Positions 5,531 to 9,362 of a DNA stretch of 9,362 nt are shown here, in pieces. The DNA is from Bifidobacterium breve (GTDB taxonomy: Bacteria > Actinomycetota > Actinomycetes > Nanopelagicales > Nanopelagicaceae): the NCBI GenBank assembly GCA_945866155.1, contig CAMBGL010000041.1, positions 1 to 9,362 on the forward strand, in the 5' to 3' direction. Numbering within the stretch: position 1 is the first letter of the stretch; each line of letters opens with the position of its first letter. The notes under the pieces were generated by a model. The model ran no database searches and was not told where the DNA came from. It was given only the letters and a program-made list of their open reading frames with translations. Made by a program: the position numbers and the translations under genes.

Positions 5531-7414
5531 ATGACAAACTTAGAAAAATATAAGTACGACGTAGTTGTTATCGGCGCAGGTGGCGCTGGTCTTCGCGCTG
5601 CAGTAGAAGCGCGTGAATCCGGACTTAGCGTTGCAATTATTTGTAAGTCACTCTTTGGTAAAGCTCACACGGTTATGGCAGAGGGCGGCGCAGCTGCATC
5701 AATGGGTAACGTCAATTCAGGTGATAACTGGATGGTGCACTTTCGCGACACAATGCGCGGTGGAAAATTCCTCAACCATTACAGAATGGCTGAATTACAC
5801 GCTAAAGAATCCCCAGATCGCATTTGGGAACTCGAAGTATGGGGCGCTCTCTTTGATCGCACTAAAGAGGGAAAGATTTCACAACGTAACTTCGGCGGAC
5901 ATGAATACCCACGCCTTGCACACGTCGGCGATCGCACTGGACTAGAACTTATTCGCACAATGCAACAACGCATTGTTGCGCTGCAACAACAAGATGCACG
6001 CGATCACGGTAATGCTGAGAGCCACATGAAAGTATTTGCTGAACTCACTGTCACTGAAGTCATTAAAGAAAATGGCAAAGTTGCTGGAGTTTATGGATAC
6101 TGGCGCGAGAGTGGCAGTGAAGTTTTATTCGAAGCAAAATCTGTAATTATCGCAACAGGTGGCGTTGGTAAAACTTTCAAAATTACATCAAACTCTTGGG
6201 AAGGTACTGGCGATGGCCACGCACTCGCCCTCAAAGCTGGAGCAAATCTTGTAGATATGGAATTTTTGCAATTCCACCCAACAGGAATGGTCTGGCCACC
6301 GTCGGTGCGCGGAATTCTTGTTACAGAATCTGTTCGTGGTGAGGGTGGAATCCTTACAAATAATGTGGGCGAACGTTTTATGTTCAAATACATTCCTGAA
6401 GTATTCAAAAATATTTATGCAGACAATGAAGCAGAAGCAGATCGTTGGTATCTAGATCAAGATAACAACCGCCGCCCACCAGAGTTGTTACCTCGCGACG
6501 AAGTTGCTCGCGCGATTAACTCGGAGGTAAAAGCTGGTCGCGGGTCAGAGCACGGCGGAGTCTTCCTCGATGTTTCAAAGCGTTTATCTGCAGAAGTTAT
6601 CAAAAAGCGCCTTCCATCCATGTGGCATCAGTTCTATGAACTTGCAGGCGTTGACATTACAAAAGAGGCAATGGAAGTTGGCCCAACATGTCATTACGTA
6701 ATGGGTGGCGTTGAAGTAGAGCCAGATACTGCAGCAGCAATTGGTGTTCCAGGTTTATTCGCAGCGGGAGAAGTTGCCGGCGGAATGCATGGATCAAATC
6801 GTCTTGGTGGAAATTCGCTCTCAGACCTTCTGGTATTTGGTCGTCGCGCAGGAATGGGCGCATCTGAATATGCAAAGAAGAGCGGTGATAATCCAGTCAG
6901 TGATGCTGCGCTAAAGGCTGCAGCAGCGCGCATTGAAGCGCCATTTAGTCGCACAGGTGGAGAGAATGCATACTCACTTCATGCCGAACTTCAAGAAATT
7001 ACTCATAACTTAGTAGGAATTATTCGTACTGGTTCTGAATTGCAAGAGGCAATTGAAAAGATTGCTGCAATTCGCGCACGTAGTGCAAATATCGCAGTGG
7101 CTGGAGATAGAAAATTCAATCCTGGTTTCCACCTAGCATTCGATCTCGACAATATGTTGCTCGTTGCTGAGAGCACCGCAAAGTCTGCAATCTTGCGTGA
7201 AGAATCACGAGGCGGACATACCCGCGACGATTTCCCTGGCATGAATAACAAATGGCGCCAGGTAAACCACATTTCGAGTTTTGATGGAGATAAAGTTAGC
7301 GTGAGAGCACAAGCTCTCCTGCCAATCCCCAAAGAACTCTTTGATCTCTTTGATATTCATGAATTAGAGAAGTACATGACACCAGAAGAAATTACGAAAG
7401 GCGGATCCAACTAA
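5531..7414 (+). CDS. sdhA: Succinate dehydrogenase flavoprotein subunit
   Basis: SdhA oxidises succinate to fumarate on covalent FAD at the inner face of the membrane, giving electrons to SdhB. The 627 residues hold the dinucleotide fold GAGGAGLRAA (15-24), the flavin-linking histidine H46 in KAHTVMAEGG, the second FAD strand IIATGG (206-211), the dicarboxylate site HPTG (249-252), TESVRGEGG (265-273), the proton-shuttling arginine R322 in PRDEVARAI, H388 in HYVMGG, and R424 in GSNRLGGNSL. Nothing catalytic is missing. The middle insert and length match the larger actinobacterial Sdh1 flavoproteins (Rv0248c-like) rather than the shorter proteobacterial enzyme. A short AAAGAGAG (5518-5525) precedes the ATG. 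The stop shares one base with the sdhB start (TAATG). Confidence 0.98.
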   Translation: MTNLEKYKYDVVVIGAGGAGLRAAVEARESGLSVAIICKSLFGKAHTVMAEGGAAASMGNVNSGDNWMVHFRDTMRGGKFLNHYRMAELHAKESPDRIWELEVWGALFDRTKEGKISQRNFGGHEYPRLAHVGDRTGLELIRTMQQRIVALQQQDARDHGNAESHMKVFAELTVTEVIKENGKVAGVYGYWRESGSEVLFEAKSVIIATGGVGKTFKITSNSWEGTGDGHALALKAGANLVDMEFLQFHPTGMVWPPSVRGILVTESVRGEGGILTNNVGERFMFKYIPEVFKNIYADNEAEADRWYLDQDNNRRPPELLPRDEVARAINSEVKAGRGSEHGGVFLDVSKRLSAEVIKKRLPSMWHQFYELAGVDITKEAMEVGPTCHYVMGGVEVEPDTAAAIGVPGLFAAGEVAGGMHGSNRLGGNSLSDLLVFGRRAGMGASEYAKKSGDNPVSDAALKAAAARIEAPFSRTGGENAYSLHAELQEITHNLVGIIRTGSELQEAIEKIAAIRARSANIAVAGDRKFNPGFHLAFDLDNMLLVAESTAKSAILREESRGGHTRDDFPGMNNKWRQVNHISSFDGDKVSVRAQALLPIPKELFDLFDIHELEKYMTPEEITKGGSN

Positions 7415-8175
7415 TGGCACGCAAACTAAATCTTCGTATCTGGAGAGGCGACTCGACCAATGGCGGTCTACAAGATGTTGTTGTAGAGGCTAATGATGGT
7501 GAAGTTGTTCTCGATGTAATTCACCGTGTTCAAGCAACACAAATGGGCGACCTTGCAGTTCGCTGGAACTGTAAAGCAGGAAAATGTGGATCTTGTTCAA
7601 TGGAAATCAACGGAAAGCCACGTCTTGCTTGCATGACTCAAGTGTCTGCATATGGCGATGACGAGACAATTACTGTTACACCGCTTCGTGCATTCCCAGT
7701 TATCAAAGATTTAGTAACGGATGTTTCTTTCAACTATAGAAAAGCCATGGAGATTCCTGCATATTCACACCCTGAGAATTTGAAACCGGGCGAAGCACGC
7801 ATGGAGCAAATAGATGTTGAGCGCAGCCAAGAGTTCCGCAAATGCATCGAGTGTTTCTTATGCCAAGACACATGTCACGTTATTCGCGATCACGAAGACA
7901 ATAAGAAATCTTTTGCCGGTCCACGCTTCTTTATCCGCATCGCTGAATTAGATATGCACCCACTAGATACTTTGAAGAATCGTAAGAAAACTGCGCAAGA
8001 AGAGCATGGACTTGGAATGTGTAACATCACCAAGTGCTGCACAGAAGTGTGCCCAGAACATATTCGAATCACAGATAACGCCATCATTCCTATGAAGGAG
8101 CGCGTTGTTGATGAAAAATATGATCCAATTCGCTGGCTAGGCTCAAAGATTCGCAAACGCGAGGGTATTGTTTAG
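7414..8175 (+). CDS. sdhB: Succinate dehydrogenase iron-sulfur subunit
   Basis: SdhB carries electrons from the SdhA flavin through three iron-sulfur clusters to the membrane anchor. The 253 residues show an N-terminal ferredoxin domain with 2Fe-2S ligands C53, C58, C61 and C73 (NCKAGKCGSC and C73), and a C-terminal domain with CIECFLCQDTC (144-154) and CNITKCCTEVCP (203-214). By the family pattern C144, C147, C150 and C213 bind the 4Fe-4S cluster, and C154, C203 and C209 the 3Fe-4S cluster; C208 is extra. GAAAGGCGG at 7396-7404, inside sdhA, is a well-spaced ribosome site. The stop TAG is in the same frame as the next gene and only one codon separates them from its TTG start. The subunit order C-A-B matches mycobacterial Rv0249c-Rv0247c. 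Confidence 0.98.
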   Translation: MARKLNLRIWRGDSTNGGLQDVVVEANDGEVVLDVIHRVQATQMGDLAVRWNCKAGKCGSCSMEINGKPRLACMTQVSAYGDDETITVTPLRAFPVIKDLVTDVSFNYRKAMEIPAYSHPENLKPGEARMEQIDVERSQEFRKCIECFLCQDTCHVIRDHEDNKKSFAGPRFFIRIAELDMHPLDTLKNRKKTAQEEHGLGMCNITKCCTEVCPEHIRITDNAIIPMKERVVDEKYDPIRWLGSKIRKREGIV

Positions 8176-8178
8176 TAC

Positions 8179-8532
8179 TTGAAGTCATTAGTACTTGTAT
8201 CGATCGGCGGAGTATTCGGAACTCTTCTTCGCTATTTTCTCAGCGTAATAATTCCTGATGATCGCACGGGAACTCTTGTTGCAAATATGGTGGGAGTAGC
8301 ACTGGCATCCGCGCTCCTTGTACTAATGGAGCGTCGAGGAATTACAGAGCTGCGCCATCTTCTGCTCCCTGGTTTTTGTGCGGGACTAACAACATTTTCA
8401 GCTGTGACAGCTCAATCGTTAGAACCACGTGAAGGTGGGCTGCTATTTCTGGCAGAGAACCTAGTTACATCAATAATCATTATCATTATTATTTTGCCCC
8501 TCGCCCGCAGAGTTATTCCAGTGCGCTCGTGA
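8179..8532 (+). CDS. crcB: CrcB/Fluc fluoride channel subunit 1
   Basis: This 117-residue, four-helix membrane protein belongs to the CrcB/Fluc family, which lets toxic fluoride leave the cell. Seen motifs: GGVFGTLLRY (10-19, R18), TLVANMVG (32-39, pore asparagine N36), and GFCAGLTTFSAV (65-76). The normal TTFSTF is TTFSAV, so the second pore phenylalanine is a valine. Positive charges lie at the N-terminus, the helix 2-3 loop (ERRGITELRH) and the C-terminus (RRVIPVRS), predicting both ends inside. The start is TTG at 8179, the only start codon before the first motif; GAGGG at 8161-8165 is a poorly spaced ribosome site, so coupling to sdhB, 3 bp away, is likely. There is no room for a fluoride riboswitch. 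The last helix holds seven isoleucines in a row. Confidence 0.9.
   Translation: MKSLVLVSIGGVFGTLLRYFLSVIIPDDRTGTLVANMVGVALASALLVLMERRGITELRHLLLPGFCAGLTTFSAVTAQSLEPREGGLLFLAENLVTSIIIIIIILPLARRVIPVRS
8473..8493 (+). repeat. Low-complexity run of seven isoleucine codons in crcB subunit 1
   Basis: Seven consecutive Ile codons (ATA, ATC, ATT, ATC, then three ATT) encode residues 99-105 in the last membrane helix. The DNA is a near-perfect ATC/ATT triplet repeat and could vary in copy number by slippage without changing the frame. Confidence 0.6.
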
Positions 8533-8864
8533 ATGCCTTATATGTAATTCTTGGGGCTGCCATTGGTGCGCCAGCCCGCTTTGCAATAGATCAATACATT
8601 CGAAAATTCACCAACAAACCTTATGGAATTTTTCTTGTGAATATTCTGGGATCTTTCCTACTAGGAATGACGTTCAAGAGCAGCGAAAAAGTTAATGATC
8701 TACTAGCAATTGGTTTTGCCGGAGCATTTACAACATGGTCAACATTTATGCTCGATATTTACTTAGCATTTGAACTTAGGCGGTACAAAGATGCAGCGAT
8801 GAACTTAGTGCTCTCACTCGGGATAGGACTTCTCGCTGCGTGGTGTGGACTTCAATTAGCGTAG
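8529..8864 (+). CDS. crcB: CrcB/Fluc fluoride channel subunit 2
   Basis: This is a second, divergent CrcB/Fluc subunit of 111 residues with four membrane helices. Motifs are ILGAAIGAPARF (7-18, R17), FLVNILGSFLLG (35-46, N38) and GFAGAFTTWSTF (62-73), where the first pore phenylalanine is replaced by W70. Its positive charges lie in the helix 1-2 loop (YIRKFTNK) and helix 3-4 loop (ELRRYKD), with none at either end, predicting both ends outside: the reverse of subunit 1. In Gram-positive bacteria such pairs are thought to assemble as one antiparallel heterodimer. The GTG start overlaps the stop of subunit 1 (GTGA), so production should be coupled at near-equal levels. Its stop lies inside the 3' end of the opposing aminopeptidase gene. 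Confidence 0.93.
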   Translation: MNALYVILGAAIGAPARFAIDQYIRKFTNKPYGIFLVNILGSFLLGMTFKSSEKVNDLLAIGFAGAFTTWSTFMLDIYLAFELRRYKDAAMNLVLSLGIGLLAAWCGLQLA

Positions 8865-9362
8865 AGATTGCATCCAATCTTCAATCTCATCTGGATGACT
8901 AGGAATATTCGCACTTAGATTTATGTAACCATCCTCGGTAACTAGAACATCATCTTCAATTCGAATTCCGATACCACGATACTCAGGTGGGAATAATTCA
9001 TCATCAGGTTGAATGTAGAAGCCTGGTTCAACAGTCAAAATCATTCCTGCGCGAAGTTTTGCTTCGGTATATTGATCTTTACGCGCTTGCGCACAGTCAT
9101 GAACATCCATGCCTAACATGTGGCTTACACCGTGAAGTGTCCAACGACGATGTAAACCAATTTCTGGTTGCATGGATTCATCGACGCTAACTGTTAGAAC
9201 TCCTAAATCATGTAGCCCTTGTGCAATAACACGATGGCAAGCACGATTTATATCAAGAAAATCTGCACCAGCTTTCACTGCATCAAAGCCTGCTTGCTGA
9301 GCTCTATATACCAACATATACAGCGCGCGCTGTTCCGGAGAAAACCTTCCACTCACTGGCAA
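8856..9362 (-). CDS. pepP: Xaa-Pro aminopeptidase (M24B), C-terminal part (partial)
   Basis: The frame is open to the window edge, so the gene begins further right; the visible 168 codons, read from LPVSGRFSPEQ, are the second half of the pita-bread catalytic domain. The enzyme removes an N-terminal residue that precedes proline, using two metal ions. Metal and catalytic residues that can be seen are H81 and H88 in VSHMLGMDVHD (79-89), E112 in LTVEPGFYI and E136 in GIRIEDDVLV; the two aspartate ligands lie beyond the edge. The C-terminus ends normally soon after the last motif. It is transcribed towards crcB subunit 2 and overlaps it by 9 bp. The family is certain; aminopeptidase P rather than prolidase (PepQ) is favoured by the PVSGRFSPEQRALY segment. 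Confidence 0.92.
   Translation of the reverse strand: MPVSGRFSPEQRALYMLVYRAQQAGFDAVKAGADFLDINRACHRVIAQGLHDLGVLTVSVDESMQPEIGLHRRWTLHGVSHMLGMDVHDCAQARKDQYTEAKLRAGMILTVEPGFYIQPDDELFPPEYRGIGIRIEDDVLVTEDGYINLSANIPSHPDEIEDWMQSLR

Noticed and set aside
8100..8178. A fluoride (crcB) riboswitch before the crcB genes.
   Set aside because: Only 3 bp separate sdhB and crcB, and no such fold was seen in the end of sdhB.
1..9362. Mobile elements, CRISPR arrays, att sites, phage or toxin-antitoxin genes.
   Set aside because: No transposase or integrase motif, no spaced direct repeats and no long inverted repeats were seen; the tRNA 3' end at 4590-4607 is not repeated elsewhere in the window as an att site would be.

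Overview
The window looks like a housekeeping segment from a streamlined, moderate-to-low-GC actinobacterium, most likely a freshwater acI-type lineage (Nanopelagicales: Planktophila/Nanopelagicus-like). The actinobacterial signs are a PstP-like PP2C phosphatase next to a bacterial Ser/Thr kinase, the order glycerophosphodiesterase - pheA - serS (the same neighbourhood as glpQ1 - pheA - serS in Mycobacterium), and a succinate dehydrogenase of the Sdh1 type with one five-helix anchor in the order C-A-B. The streamlined signs are gene junctions of -9 to +11 bp, frequent stop/start overlaps, GTG and TTG starts, and no intergenic stretch longer than about 110 bp. The lineage is an inference from composition and gene order, not proven.

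Layout: (1) 1-859, minus strand: a PP2C phosphatase followed, with a 4-bp ATGA overlap, by the first 25 codons of a Ser/Thr protein kinase that runs off the left edge. (2) 860-890: a 31-bp divergent promoter region, apparently giving leaderless mRNAs in both directions. (3) 891-4471, plus strand: a tight run of glycerophosphodiester phosphodiesterase, prephenate dehydratase (pheA), seryl-tRNA synthetase (serS) and a Cof-type HAD phosphatase. (4) 4472-4718: its own promoter, tRNA-Ser(UGA) with encoded CCA, a T-rich tract, and the sdh leader, which can fold into two mutually exclusive hairpins, one covering the sdhC Shine-Dalgarno. (5) 4719-8175: sdhC-sdhA-sdhB. (6) 8179-8864: two crcB/Fluc fluoride-channel subunits with opposite predicted membrane orientation, continuing from sdhB with almost no gap. 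(7) 8856-9362, minus strand: the C-terminal two-fifths or so of an Xaa-Pro aminopeptidase, overlapping crcB2 tail-to-tail by 9 bp.

How the genes work together: the phosphatase and kinase form a reversible Ser/Thr phosphorylation pair. pheA makes phenylpyruvate for phenylalanine. SerS charges serine onto tRNA-Ser, one isoacceptor of which is encoded 0.9 kb downstream. SdhCAB links the TCA cycle to the quinone pool. The two CrcB proteins probably make one heterodimeric fluoride exporter. I see no mobile element, CRISPR array, phage gene or unfamiliar multi-gene system. The points most worth a second look are the sdhC leader, the asymmetric CrcB pair, the Cys/His-rich SdhC helix end, the divergent leaderless promoter and the altered regulatory motif of PheA.
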